Source: Argopecten irradians
Lineage: Eukaryota; Mollusca; Bivalvia; Pectinida; Pectinidae
NCBI RefSeq assembly: GCF_041381155.1
Contig: NC_091143.1
Span: forward strand, 21,975,695 to 22,039,694
DNA length: 64,000 nt
Reading direction: 5' to 3'
Shown: positions 22,032 through 37,000 of the stretch, piece by piece
How positions within the stretch are numbered: position 1 is the stretch's first letter
Layout of the letters: the number at the start of each line of letters is the position of its first letter
Translations under genes and position numbers: made by a program
The notes under the pieces: model-generated
Told to the model about the DNA's origin: nothing
The model's database searches: none
What the model saw: the letters and a program-made list of their open reading frames with translations, nothing else

Positions 22032-25000
22032 CTAAAACAGAGGTTAGGATCAATGGAAATTGTATGAATCTGTACTTGTATAAAATCCTACATTTTGAAT
22101 TACTTTGTCTAGCCAAAACAATTTACCTTTCTATTGTTTTGAAAAATTGCCTTTGGATATATGTTTATACAGGTTTTACTCCGCATTCTTACGTACAATA
22201 CAGGTGCTTACAAAGGTTTCCTTTAGAAATTTCTTGCCAGTTTGGGTCCTTCAAATGCGCGCATTAAAATGCGTAGGATGTGACGTTTTGATTTTAGTCT
22301 TAATACAATGTACAATGTATTTGGTTGTATGTGTCCGTTAGAGTACGCCTTGAATGTTATACATTTTCCAAAATATTTTTATTATTATGCTGAACAATCC
22401 ATTAATCAAATGAAAAACCTAATCAAATTTTAATAGCATTTTCTAAAACCTTCATCAACTGGCCGGTACTCACCTGAGGTGGAACTCGTGCGTCTGCTAA
22501 GGATGCGAATCCCAGAAGTATGATAGGTACCCAACAGCAGAAATCTGACATCACTATCAAAGTCATCCTCTTTGCCATGGAATGGTCGGATTTTGCTTTG
22601 GACTTTCTAACAGCGGTAGTAGTTTTCTTAGCTACCATAAACATCCATAGATACGATATGAATATAACAAGGAAAGATATAAAATTTAAAACAAGAAAAA
22701 CAAAAACGGAATATTCCCATCCTCTGGGTTTTTCTGGAGTGATATGTAGCGCCAGACACACGGCTGAGCGTCCGTAAAAGTTTGAAAAGTAATCCAAGCC
22801 CATTAAAGGCGCTGCGGACAACACAAGGACTAGCAACCATATACACGGCATCACAATCAAAGCTTCTCGTAGACCCAGACGTTTCATTTTAAGCGGAAAC
22901 AGGATGCAGATTAGACGATCTAAAGTAATAACGGTTAGTGTGAAGACTGAAAGCTCACTGGAAAATGTAGAGATAAATCCGGCAAACATACACAGATCAC
23001 TTTGTCGCCATGACTTGTCGTATATAGAGTATATCCCACGGTAATATGTATCTACTACAGCGATGATTAACAGGTATACGCCCATGAAGAAGTCTCCAAG
23101 AGCCAGGTTACTGATCAAAAAGGAATGAACCTGAAAACCAGGAAATAAAGGTTCATGGTATGTCCTAACAGAATGAACATATAACTTGATTAGTGATAAA
23201 AAAAAAATTACAATATTTTTTCATTTTATGTTCATGGTGTGCATTTATTGATCAACGTTAATTATGTCTTTAGTATATTTCAATAGAATAGTGTGCGCAC
23301 TGTAAGGGAATTTCTCAATTCGTTTCCTGCGTTTGATTATGTAATCGATTATATCCATTGTTACCTTTCCTACTCTGAAGTCACGCACTCTCCAGAAAAA
23401 CACTAAGCCGTTTCCGAGGAAAGCGATGGTCCCAAGAATCCAGATACTTATCCTAAGGAAGTAGTTAGACATGAGATCTTCACACGAGGAAAACTCATCT
23501 GGCTCGGGCAAACAGCTCTCCACAAATTTAGCCACGCAACAGAAATGGAACTCATCAAAATGCCTTAACAAAGAAAAAAAATCCAAGGTTTGGTTAACAA
23601 CGTGCAGGAAAATGTCCATGTCGTGTTTAAAAAAAAGATTTTAATAAATTTACTTACCACTGTTTAGGTTGATTATTATAAAATCGTAAGATTTTGAACA
23701 GTTGCCAACATGATACAATGCACATAATATAATGTTTTCGTAATTTAATCAATTTTAGTTTCACATTTATATGTAACTACACCCGAATTTTAGATAATAT
23801 TGGTTGCTATATCAGCTCATTAACACCTTTCCTTCCTACAATACTTACGATGTACGCAACCTAAGTAAGCCATGGAACACATTTTCTTCTATAATTTCCA
23901 AATGATTCTCCCGCATATCGCTAGAAACAGAAATACATCTATATGTACATCAAGGCAATTGATGAGCATATCGAGATCAAATGAAATATCACCTTGTATT
24001 TCGGCTTGATGAAGAATGTAACATATCCAAAACTTATAAAACACAGACAACTTACTGCCTATCGGATAACTAATGGGTTTAGACGAATTATATATTAATA
24101 CCCGAACGTGAAAAGGCCACGAGTCTGATTATTAAAAATAAATGGGTTTTCTCTACAGTCTAAGACTCCTCGCGCTATTACACCTAGATCTTTTAAAGTG
24201 ACTGTACATGTTATTTAACTTAATTTACAATCAATGTAAAATAAACAATTTCCATTCAATATCTGTTAAAAGACATTTGGAGATATACGTTATTTGTATA
24301 CCAAGGATATAACGTATCGGGTATAAACTTAAATTAGTATGCTATTTTGTCATTAATGTAAAGGGATATTTTGTGGTAAATGTGTATATTTATCTTCTGA
24401 ATTATTAATTTCATCAAGGTTTCCATTTATCACGTTGTGCATTTGGTAGTTTAAGTTATCCACACAACATTGTGAACTATAGCAGAAATAACATTTAGTT
24501 TGAATGTCCAGAATAACGAAAGCAAGTTATTATGTTGTTTTAAAACGAAACAACGGTGTTTTGATTAGTATATTCTAATAGCTATTTACAATTTCAATTA
24601 CCACTATTCGTCCAGAATGGAGTCACGGTTGGCGAAATATTACCTAAACCAGCAACAGCGTTTGGGAATGAATAACTTGAACGATTTATATAACGGCATC
24701 ACGGTCTGTTTCAGTCTGCCATCTCGATAGCGGGAAATGGCCTTCATAGAAATAACCAGATTCAAATGCACATACTGGAACACTTCCTCGGTACATGTTT
24801 GTTGTAGCGATTGTCTATCGGTCAGATGAGTAAACTTAAATGAATGCTTTAATGTTTTACGAGGAATGTTCAATGCTAGAATTGCATATATCACTAAAAT
24901 GCATGTCTATAAGATTTGCAGGACCTGGAAAAGAGAACACTTACAGACTGAGAAGGTTCGGGAGACCGCTCAGAGCGCCATCTTCAATGATGACAAGACG

Positions 25001-28000
25001 ATTACCAACCAGGTTCCTGAAATAAGTACAATATCCACGTGACAAACCTAATCTTTATCAATTTTCTCCGCTTTATGCACCGAATAAATTGAATGCAATA
25101 ATGGAAATCGTGAAATGAACCTAAAACGGTTCCAAATAAGATAAATTCTTATCAGGATTTACATTCGGTGCATTTATTGTGACAGATGCATTCACCGTTA
25201 ATCAGGCTCACTGGGTAGTTAAATCAGAATCTGGTTTATATGACAGTGGCCAAGCATTATATCTATATTGAAAAAGCTGTAACGTCTGTGATGGGCTGTT
25301 TACTTACAGTGTGTACAGCTTGTGAAGACCCACAAAGGCTCTCTGGTGAATCCTCTCAAGTCTTTGGTAACTCAGATCCCTAAAATACAAAGGGTTCAAA
25401 TCAGTTTAAATTTAAAGAAATATCAATAATAATTAAAATCAGAAGGCGCACCGAAATAAATATCTCAATACTTACAATGAAAGCGAAATTTAATTAACAA
25501 AAAGTACATTCCTATTTACTTAAATATAGAATATAAAATATGCGTCATTTCATACATCTATATGCCTTAAAATCTGTTAATGGATTAATCTTATATACAC
25601 GTATGTATATTTCATTGTCACCATAGCAGTTGATATAATGCACTCTTTTGGTAGGAACAGTAAATGCCCATGGGAAAAGATATCCAGAATGAACTTAGCC
25701 CTCTAATTATAGAATGTAAAATATGTAACGAAATCAACAGAAAACAAAATTCATGACTGTATTTTCACACAGCACTCGTGCCAGTTAGGTGGACTCAGGG
25801 TTATATACCCGGGCCGAGAAACACCAAAGTCTATAATAAAAAAAGGTTCTTATTACACCTGCTTAGCGCTCGGCATTAAGGAGTGAGACGATTGGTTTGC
25901 TGTCAATATAATGTGACCAGTTGAGGTGTATTACTTGGTGTCTTTGATGGCATGCTTGACTGATATTTTACTACAAAAAGGGCGAGAGTTCGACTATACA
26001 AAATGACACATTATGAATATATCGCAGTCTCCCAGAACAGGCAACTCGCGCTATACACAGGCAAATCACCACATACACGGGAGGACGTTCTTAAATGACC
26101 GTGGCCGTTAATAGGACGTTTATTAATCAAATAAAAACAATGATATATTACACACGGGTACATGTATAGACAAATGTGTACACGCTCATACGTACAGAGT
26201 TTGAAGGTGTGAGAGTCCAGAAAAGGCATACGGCTGCAGCTCTTCAATTACATTTTCCTGGAGGTACCTGTTCAACAGACATGTTTGGATACACAATTAA
26301 TTCATTAATTTCACTATTTAGTTAAACAAATTATATCAATCATACAACTACTCTTCCCGAATACTGGTTTGACATGTCATACATAAAGACAACAATCATT
26401 CCTTGTTCTTATATTAATTCCGCATAGAGATCGTACTCCGGACCTTTGACTTACACTCAACCGATCGTGTTCAATTTTAATTTCAACAAATTTTATCGAC
26501 ATATTTTTTACAATCAAGAGGATAAGACAACAGGCAAGGCCTATCTAGGTCTTCTCCTTAAGGTGTAAAGTGGAAAGAAGTATAGACAAATATCATAATA
26601 TATATACAGTACACATTAATACAAATATTCAAACAAGCAAAAACAAAAGGGGAAGTAACTCTTTAATGTCAAAATTTAATATATATATATATATAGATAT
26701 TTCTATATTGTAAACCATTAGAGGTATTTAATGTGGATTGTTACAATTGTTATACAACCGATCGTGTTAAAGAGAGATTCTCTCTAGCCGAGAAGTACAT
26801 TGCGGCTAGTATTACCCATTGTTACAAATAACGGCTTGATACTGATCCAGGTTGTATCAACATATACACAAGACATTAAACTGATTTGTGTACAGAGCTT
26901 GTCCGTGTCTGTTCACTTAAGCACTCCAGAATCTTCAAAATAACGTAAGGACTTTGAATACAGATAAAAGTAATGTTTTAAAAGTTAAGTCACAGTTATC
27001 AACAATAACCATTAGTTAACCATTTGCAGTTTCTTAATGAAATGATCTAATGTACATACATATAAGGTTCACTGTTAGAATGAATTCTTGTTGAGGACAT
27101 TAATGACTTAAATATATCTGCTTGTGGTCTTTGAAAGCAACCAATACTTACAAGCTTGTTAGACTTGTCAGACCAAGAAAGGTACCATTCCGAATCAGAC
27201 GTATTTTGTTTCTAGCCAAATTACTGTTAAAAAAACAATATCAAAATTAATGCATGGATAATAAGGTTGCATTTGCTTTGAACAACTTGTGGTTTCGTTT
27301 TAGAATAGCAAAGTAAGTGTTGACATACTTTAGATTTATCTTAAATAAATACAATTATGTTTCCCAATACAATTTGTTTAGTTGTTTTCCGATTCATAGA
27401 CATCAATCAAACCTAAACCATCTACAAAGAAGAAAACACTATTTGTTCATAGAAATTCATTTCACATTGGATGTCACGAGATTATGAAATTTGCGTGAGG
27501 TCATAATAGACATTTCCTTCTAGAACAAAGAGAAAAGTGTGTCACTTACAGAATACTAAGTCGGAAGAGATGGAGGAAACAGCCTGTGGGCAGCTTACTG
27601 ATAGAATTGTTACTGAGATCGCTACAACGATATAGAATTATACGTCAGCTGTCACAGACAGCGTGGAATAACAAGTATAATAATGTATGTATATGTCCGA
27701 ACATTACACAAAACAACAATGGTAAGAGTAACTAATACATATTGATAGAACTATTATAGATATCGCTACAACTGTATCGGATTTGATTAAATGCTACCGG
27801 TCTCAAACTATATGGAATACTAAACATAACAATCGAAATATGTGTCAAAAAATTGCGAAGGATTTTCCCGACAGGATGCTTTGAAGAAAAAAATACACGC
27901 CTAATAAACATTACTGGTAAATTTGGCACATGCAACTGAGCACTCATAATATATATCTACATTATTACATAAATGCACTTTCTGTTGAGCAAGCAGCTGT

Positions 28001-31000
28001 TGTTTTCAATGTTTCTATGCAGTAGTATGTACAATATGGGATTTTCACGTTTCAATAAATACCAATACGCTAACGACAAAGCTATCCAATTATTTGTCAG
28101 ACAGGTTTTCATAACTCACATGTGTGTTAAACTGCTATAAGCTTTGAAGGTTGTGTTGTTTAAAGTCTCGTTGAAGAAGTTTCCTCTAAGATTGCTACAA
28201 AGCGAAAGAGAATAAAGATATTTATATTATAATATATGAGATTAAAAAAGCAATAAACATTGTCATAACAGTTTATTTTACGTCTGTTATCTGTTTATCT
28301 TATATAGCGTTACAGGTATAACGGTGAATCTTTCCTCAAATGGGACTAATTCATATACCACGTGGTACCCGATAAAGTTTGTGCGGGACTAGTATCTCCG
28401 GTGATGATGGAACGTAACTAATTGTAATCTTTTTGTTGAAATGACGTTAGTATCATTTATTGACGTAATTCCGTCACCAATATGACCAATAGTTCCGCAC
28501 AAACGTTATTGGTTATCACATGATAAGTAAACTAGCCCCATTGAAACCTCATTTTAAATCTCGTATAACCCATACTGCCGGATGAAATATATGAAGTATT
28601 CCTTCACGAGTTATTTTTCCATATGGAATATATAAATAACAGGTGCTGGCATATGTCTTTGATTATTTCTCTTCTAATCAAATTTAAAACCAGATTATGT
28701 TCATGATTGAATCCAGTAATGACCTTGTACGCCAACAAAAATGAAGCGTTATCAATACATTTGCTATAGCTAATCCTATCCCCCATCTTACCAATGGTGG
28801 ATGAATTAAAACTCAACCGTAAAAGGTTGTACGTACAACTGACGGAGTGCCTTTTCGTACACCAGTCCAGCTGGGAGTAGACGTAGCTCCATGTTACTAC
28901 AGTCAATCTCGTCTCCTTCACACATACACTCCTCCGTCTTATACGGACATCGATAGGCTGCAATCAATATTATACATGTTTACACTCTCCCTCTTGTACG
29001 GACATCGATAGGCTGTAATCAATATTATACATGTTTACACTGCTCCGTCTTGTACGGACATCGATAGGCTGTAATCAATATTATACATGTTTACACTCCT
29101 CCGTCTTGTACGGACATCGATAGACTGTAATCAATATCATACATGTTTACACTCCTCCCTGTTGTACGGACATCGATAGGCTGTAATCAATAGCATACAT
29201 GTTTACACTCCTCCCTGTTGTACGGACATCGATAGGCTGTAATCAATATTATACATGTTTACACTCCTCCGTCTTGTACGGACATCGATAGGCTGTAATC
29301 AATATTATACATGTTTACACTCCTCCGTCTTGTACGGACATCGATAGGCTGTAATCAATATTATACATGTTTACACTCCTCCGTCTTGTACGGACATCGA
29401 TAGGCTGTAATCAATATCATACATGTTTACACTCCTCCGTCTAGTACGGACATCGATAGGCTGTAATCAATATTATACACGTTCACACTCCTCCCTGTTG
29501 TACGGACATCGATAGGCTGTAATCAACGTTATACATGGTAACTGTTAATCTTTATAACCATTCGATTATCAGTTCTGAAAGTTATAACTATCAACAACGA
29601 TTTCTGGTCTTTTCTTTAATGTTGTAGCCCGAGGAAAATTATTGCTGAAATACACCAATATATGTTAATCAGTTCAGCTTATATCTATGATTTCATGATC
29701 ATAAAAATAACTATAAGTATAAATAAAAAAATTATAATAATAATTATGAATATATTAAACGTACATATGTAACTAAATGATCTTACATATTTGATATTTA
29801 AATATTTTAAATAAAATGTTTAGAAACATATATATATTTTTTGTTTTTACTTACGACAGCCGTCCTCGTCGACGAATGAGTCCTTACATTCGATTATCTC
29901 GTTACATCGTTGTTCCTTATCTATACAGTATGACCGGTAGCACTTAAATTGGTTGATTCCGCATGTATGATTATCTACAAAACATGATTTCTTAACATAG
30001 AAACATCACCCGTCACATTTTTTTACCTCTGTAATATTTGCAACAACTTTAAAATTGCAAACATATGATACTGTTTTACAGGTGCATATTGCATGGTATT
30101 CAGACATACGATTTTTTTTCTTATGGCAATGTCAGAGGTCTAAAGGTCAAACTAGAGCTTTCATTGTTTCTATTAATAAATTCAACAAAAGAGAATAATT
30201 AATCGTTTTGCAGCTTTGCCTTTAAATCATGGGAGTGTGAATTTTAGATAAGGAAATTGATGAACAATTAAGGAAGTAGTTCACTGTGACCTCATTTAAC
30301 AACGATTTGATAACTTGGAATTGATGTTTAGGTCTATATCTGGATCTTGACATGATCAAAAAGAATTACATTCTACGGTCACATGGGCTGTGTGACGGGA
30401 ATAAACTTTTCAATGCATGGTATCGTCTATCAAGTATCTTCGGGGCTTAAAGTCATTTAAGTTTGTTATAGGAGATAATCAAAACCAACGCCTACACAGA
30501 ATATGTTAGAATTGAGTAACTTCATGGTCGTTAATTTGTAATCCTCGATTTCCTTTTATGATCTTGCGTTGTTAAAACTAATATCAACTCGATCAGTAAT
30601 CTAAATCGATGTTCGTTTGAATCAGGGCAAACACGTGTTTAATATCAATAAACATTGCTGCAAACCTTACACCGTCGACCGTTTCCATGTCGACAGAATA
30701 CACCATTATTTTGTAACATTTACATCTATTCCGACTCTTCTTAACATGCCATTTAGACTTAGTTTCCTATTTCTTTTATATTGTTATATCTGTGCCTTTG
30801 ATAGAATATAACGAATATAACGATGTCTTGTTCGAGTTCCTTATGGCGGAAATTGTGACTCCAGTGTGAATGCTGCACCAGCAATATGGACTGTTGACGT
30901 GTGCCTATGAATAAGGTCTCCACAATGCATATGGACATCTTTAAGATTGCAAGTCTGTATTTGTCCTTGCTGGTATATACATGGCATTATCCTCGAACAC

Positions 31001-34000
31001 TTAATGAATAAAGATTGTATAGAGAAAGGCTGTCGTATTCTCCATTAGCATTACACGGCAGTCCATCTCACCATAATCCAGCCGTCATTCTTAAATGTCA
31101 CGCAAACACATAGTAATTTGTTAGCGATAACTGTGACACGACTCTAAGCTTCTTTGTCAATGTCGAGTTGGGTGTAGTATCCTTTTTCGTCATCTAGATA
31201 TCATTAGTTTCCATTTTATGATCATTTTCGGATGAAAATATAATAATGTTTTCATAAGTCTAATTCAAAGATGCTATGTTTTCACTGACCATCAATATTG
31301 TTCAGACTCAATTTAGTATGAGGACCGGTTTTATGAACATTTCTTAACTTTAGGAAAGTCTCTAACCTTAACGCCCTATATTCAATCACATATACTGTAT
31401 TTTTTTAATTCCTTTTAAATTGTTACCGAAAATAATGTTGTGTTTTTTTCTGGGGAGAATTTTTTAAATAAAAAGTTGGCTTAAGTAAGGAATGTTCATG
31501 AAACTGGGTCAGTAAAGTAAAACCACAAACCCCTACTGTAGCTGTTGTTGGAAAGTCTATGTAATTCATCATTTAAATGAGCGTTTTCATCCTGAAGCCC
31601 GCCTTGTAATCTTACGTGACCTAGTTAGGTGGTTAATTTTTTCTGTCTATAGTTGACGAGGCGAAAAAGATCAGAATTCATACCATTACATTATGTGATT
31701 AGTGAGCATTACATTGACATATTTCCATAGGCGTAAACCAATCAACGCAACCTCGGTGTGATTACACGCTCTTATGCGCGTGTAGCCTTGAGGCTCGGCG
31801 AACATACCGTACTGTTTGCATATTGCCGGTACAAATCAATCAACCTCTAGTATGCGATAATTAGGCAGCTTATGTTTCATAATTAAACCCACAAACAATG
31901 TTATCGACATATCTATCTATAGTTTGCCGTAGATCATCCATCCATATCGACGATACGATCATAAATTTCTAGGTACCATCAAAGGGGAACTCAATTGAAA
32001 AAAATGTCTTTCAATTAGTGATTTAAATATATTACACTCCTGAATGCAATTGTGTTTATATGATAGAGTCGCATGGCTAAACAGAACAAGAATAGCTGTA
32101 TAGCGAATTCTTATAATGACGTTAACACCAACAGATGGCTTACAGGAAATAAGAAATGCAGTCGAGCTAAAGACAAATTGACAAAAACCGTTTTAGATTA
32201 CCATTAAGTAAATGAATGAGTGGAAATGTATGTATGAATGAATGAATGAATGAATGAATGAATGAATGAATGAATTAATCAATGAAGGAATAAATTAATG
32301 ATCAGCATTTGTTTGAAACAAAATCTAAGTCACTTATTAAGGAACATTTTAATAATACATATAAAAATATTAATATGAATACATCTCCAACAGCGAAAAT
32401 GTTTTAGCTGTCTGCACAGTGAACTATGATTGCAAATTTAATACCGATAACATGTCCAGCACAAAATAGGAAACGTAGTTATGTATTCGGGTAGCGGCGT
32501 CTATTGCCCATTCAATATCATAATAATAAATAATTGCAAGGGACGAAATTAATTGGTTTTGAGATTTTTTAATCCTTTAAGTAAAACAAGAAGCTGCAAT
32601 TTTTCAATTATGGTAATGGTGTAAAGAATGCTACATTTGTAATAAAAAAACACGCTAAATCGTTTCCTGATAGAGACAAAATACCATTCGTCACCTTTGT
32701 AACATCTTTAACGAATCAATAAAAAAAATATTAAAAGGTACGATGGGCTTCCTTACCACATAGGTCCTTGTGGAGGTTAGAACCGTCCATACAACCCCGC
32801 TTGTCTGAGTGAAGACCCTTGTAGCAGACCATCTCCTTACTGATACATTGTCCATTCTTACAGCGGAACTCGTCCCCACGACACCTCTGAGGTCTGTCTG
32901 TAACAAAGTTATACAGGGACTCTAAATAGATACTTATAATTGACCATAAGCATCCTGGTATGGATTGCTAAATAGAAGAGACGAAACTCGAAACTCAAGT
33001 CACCTACCTATTAATAAGTAATTTCGTTCTGTGTTGTACTTTTTAATTAGCTTTTGTAAACGGGGCCTGCTATACTCCTCCCATCGGTCAATGATATTAT
33101 TTGCCAGTTTAAGGATATACAAGAAAAAGACTTTGGTAAACCACAATTAGCATATTTACCACAGCTGTCCTCGTCGGAGCCGTCCGGACAGTCACGGAAA
33201 TAGTCACACCAGCTCCCTCGAGGGACGCACTGTCCACTCCGGCAGTGGCGGTGGGTGACAGGACAGGAGAACAAATCTGTAATATTGAAAAACACGTATT
33301 ATTGATTACATATACAAGCCATCATGTGGTGTTATATAATGTTTTATAAGGAAATAAAATATTTATTTGGAATATGTTTATCTGGCCCTATTCATCAAAT
33401 TACCATATATTCAATATACTTCAAGTTATTTGTAACATATTTTAACATATTCATTACTTTAAACCAATATATTACTTTGTAGAGGTTTTGATTACATTTC
33501 TTTAATAATATAACAATGATATATGCTCCTTACGATTTTAGCTTAAGTTTATGGATATTTATACGTAGCCTGATTAAGTCCAAAAAGACACGTTCATTCA
33601 GAGACCAATAATGACCTACCACATCCAAGCTCGTCCGATCTGTCATAGCAGTCAAACGACGCATCACATTGTAGTTTCTGGGGGATGCACTGTCCGCTGG
33701 TACACCGGAACTGGTCACTGGTGCATGCTGGGTGATCTAAAGTAAAGGAGAACATGAACGAATCAACGAATGAATCGAAAATAAAAATGATAAACTCTTT
33801 TTGAAGATAAATATTTCCTTATGTAACCTCAATTTGATAATGATGATATTGACAAACGTTTGTACATTTGCATGGTAGATCATTATCGTACACTTTCAGG
33901 CATCAAACACATGACGTGCCTTCATTTCTGGGATACATTTGGATCACACTGATATTGTCTTTTATCACATAATCTGCCTCATACCCAGTGATTTCGTGTA

Positions 34001-37000
34001 ATATTTTTTTTGCGTATGTCACTAGTGTAATATCACTTGGAGCAATTATCATTGGCCGGAAATTCATTGTGACGTCAGACAGAAACAATAAAATGAAATC
34101 AGGAAAATGACATGACGTCAGGATTACGAGGACGGCGGGATGAAATGGCGGCCTCTGCTGGATGTTTGGAGTACATTTTGACGTGAAATTTTGTTATGTA
34201 GGTATTTGTAGTTATGTAATAAACAGTATCTTAAATTCGTGTTCATTTGATATGAAATTTTATGAAATTCGTCTCGAGGTTTTATTTTTTTATCTCCAAG
34301 GCTCACAAAAGTGGAAAAAAACCTTAGACTCGTTTCATTAAATCTCGGGTATATTGATACACTTATATAATTACAGATGGGGTTTTCTTGCGATACGATC
34401 ATGTCTTTATCGGAAAGACAGAATGGATGTTTATAATGACCAGTTTTCATATATTTAACGTACAGAGTATCTTTACTTATCTGTGACGTAGAAATATGCA
34501 CTTCACATGGCACATCAGCAAATTTCAGATTTTTTGATACTAGAATAAGATTGATTGATATGGTACACCATTAAAATAAAAAAAGCTTGAAAAATGCATT
34601 AAGATGACATCCAAATTGTCGATGGTAAAATTATAGGCCTTATGTGGAGAACACTGCTAACGAGTAACACAAAAGGCTAATAGAAATCGCATTTTCTTTA
34701 TACAATCTCTTTGAATTTTACATAACTATAAAGCACTTTCCGCATTTGCTCCTCTATTATAGATCTATAATTGCATGTAGTTTCTAGGAATAAATACTTT
34801 ATAGGAATCCAATTTTCACACCAAAAGAATTAAACTTCAATCGATACCAGCATGCACACTAGGAAAATGTGTGCTACAGAATGGAGAGGGTTGTTGTTAA
34901 TATATACAACACTTCAGATTGTAGGCCTATAACTTCACTTCTTTTTTGGAGGAAGAAACACATTTACATCTCCAAATGATCTATTATTTTACAAAATGAA
35001 CTTCTTGATAAACTGTGCTGTACCTGAGTTAGTCATTAACAATAAGTTGCCTGACCCTAAACTAGTTTTACATGGTGGCTATTGCCAAATGATTTAGATT
35101 TGTTTGTAACAAGCTTTTCCATTGGTTAAGAATATGTTATTAGCCCATGACGTAATAAGACGTCACATTTTACAACGTCGCAGTTGATTGATGTATATGA
35201 TAGCATGATCAAAATTAATCTGCATATGAGAAGATTAAAGCATAAGTATTAAGTTGAATATAAATGTTTATGTTATGATATAGCACAAACGTTGGAGTGT
35301 ACTCTCATCTAAGTACACTCGGATGTGTGACATAAAGTGAAGTAGGTTTTATGTATCTATGTAAAGCTCGAACTCTTATAGGCAGAAAACGCGTACGTTT
35401 CCGAAACACTTCAATTCTCCTTTTCAGATACCTGCGCATCTATTTGTTTTATATCTTTTAGTGACTTTTGCAATATGCATTAGCATAATAGCCCTATGAA
35501 ATTGACAAAGGTCTTATCTTACCAAAGTCTCCCACAACACACACAACACATTGTATACAAGGAAGGTCGTCCTTATATGGTCTTAACTCTAAATATGGGG
35601 TTATCGGATAAGTATAACCAATTAATTTTATGTTGATAGGTGTTATTCCTTTTTCAAAATATGTCTTCATTTAGGGGTCTACGATAGTGATGATTTATAT
35701 TTTTTTAGTATGTTCTATGCATGGACTTGTTGGATGATTGGTTTATTAAATTGATGTACCATCAACACCAATGTGGTGATTTAAGGCCTTCTTTGTATAC
35801 AGTGTGTTACGTGTGTACATGTTTTGGGAGAAGGCTGCAGTATATTCGTTTTGTGTCTTATTGTAATAGTGGAATGTTTTATATCTATAGTGTGATACAG
35901 CAAAAACGAACTTCACCCATCATACTAACAACGAAAGAACCAGTCGTCCCACTCCCTTTATGCTGAGCGCTGAACAGGAGCAAAATATATCACATGTATA
36001 AACAATGACATGTATCAGAGAGATGCCACAACTTAAAGCATTCCTCACAATGGCAGCCGCTTAGAAATCATATGGATATTTTGGAAGAAGGATTTCGAAG
36101 TTTATTTTTGCATTGTGATTTGCTAAAGATTGCTTCATAAAAAGAGTTATGAGTTAACTCATACAATATACTCTGGATCATATATGTATCTAAACGTCAA
36201 TTAGATATTTAACTGATACATAATGCATAATGATAAATGTTTCAAAAAATATCTCAATAATCAGCTAGGACTTCTTTAGGAATTTCTTCAGTTCAGCTTT
36301 TTATTACTTGTTTTGATTTTATGCAGTCATTCTATTCTATAAAACTACCAAGAAGGTATCAATATTTGCTAGTATAACTTGCTTTATGGACATTAGGCTT
36401 TTATACCTATTTAATGACTACCCTAAGATACCTATTTCAGAGATGATGAGTCTTCGCTATGTGGAAAATTACATAACGAAACTAATAAATGTCGATATAT
36501 TAACAGAGAACATACTATAAATGTATACTCAACATCGAGAAAATACGAAAACACAAAAACTACTGATTTGTACATCTGTTCCATCAAAATACTCGGATCG
36601 CGTTATTCAAAGACGTAAGAGTTCAGTGATTCGTCCAAAACACACTTGTTATACAAGGAATAAGCAAACGTCATCCAATTCTCTCTGATAAATATACCGT
36701 ACAAATTAAAGACAACTCAGGTTTTAATGTGTTGTCACTGCAAGCTACTGTATTACATACAATATGGTATAATGCCATATTTAAGTAGTAAATATTGTTC
36801 AATGGCTCGCCGAAAAAGCAGACGGAACCCAGTGGATCCTGTAGGTGGTTAAAACATAAGCCTTAAAGAAACATGAAAACGATCACAGGGCGTGTTTAAT
36901 TGTGTTTCGGTACATTTCATTAAGAAAAACCATTAATATACCAACTAAATTGTTATCCTTAATAGTCTAATAGTGTATCCTCTTGTTAGGCTACTGGGAG

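Noticed and set aside
24640-24894. 84-aa minus-strand frame ending KRCCWFR as a possible LRR or hinge exon
   Set aside because: The last LRR exon (24945-25016) joins directly and in phase to the hinge exon at 23563, which carries the proper FHFCC hinge. The frame lacks a suitable acceptor and LRR pattern.
28925-29538. CRISPR-like array
   Set aside because: The 56-bp units are contiguous without unique spacers, in a eukaryotic intron/exon border; it is a minisatellite.
35721-35966. 81-aa plus-strand frame
   Set aside because: It lies within the dispersed repeat family E and matches no domain.
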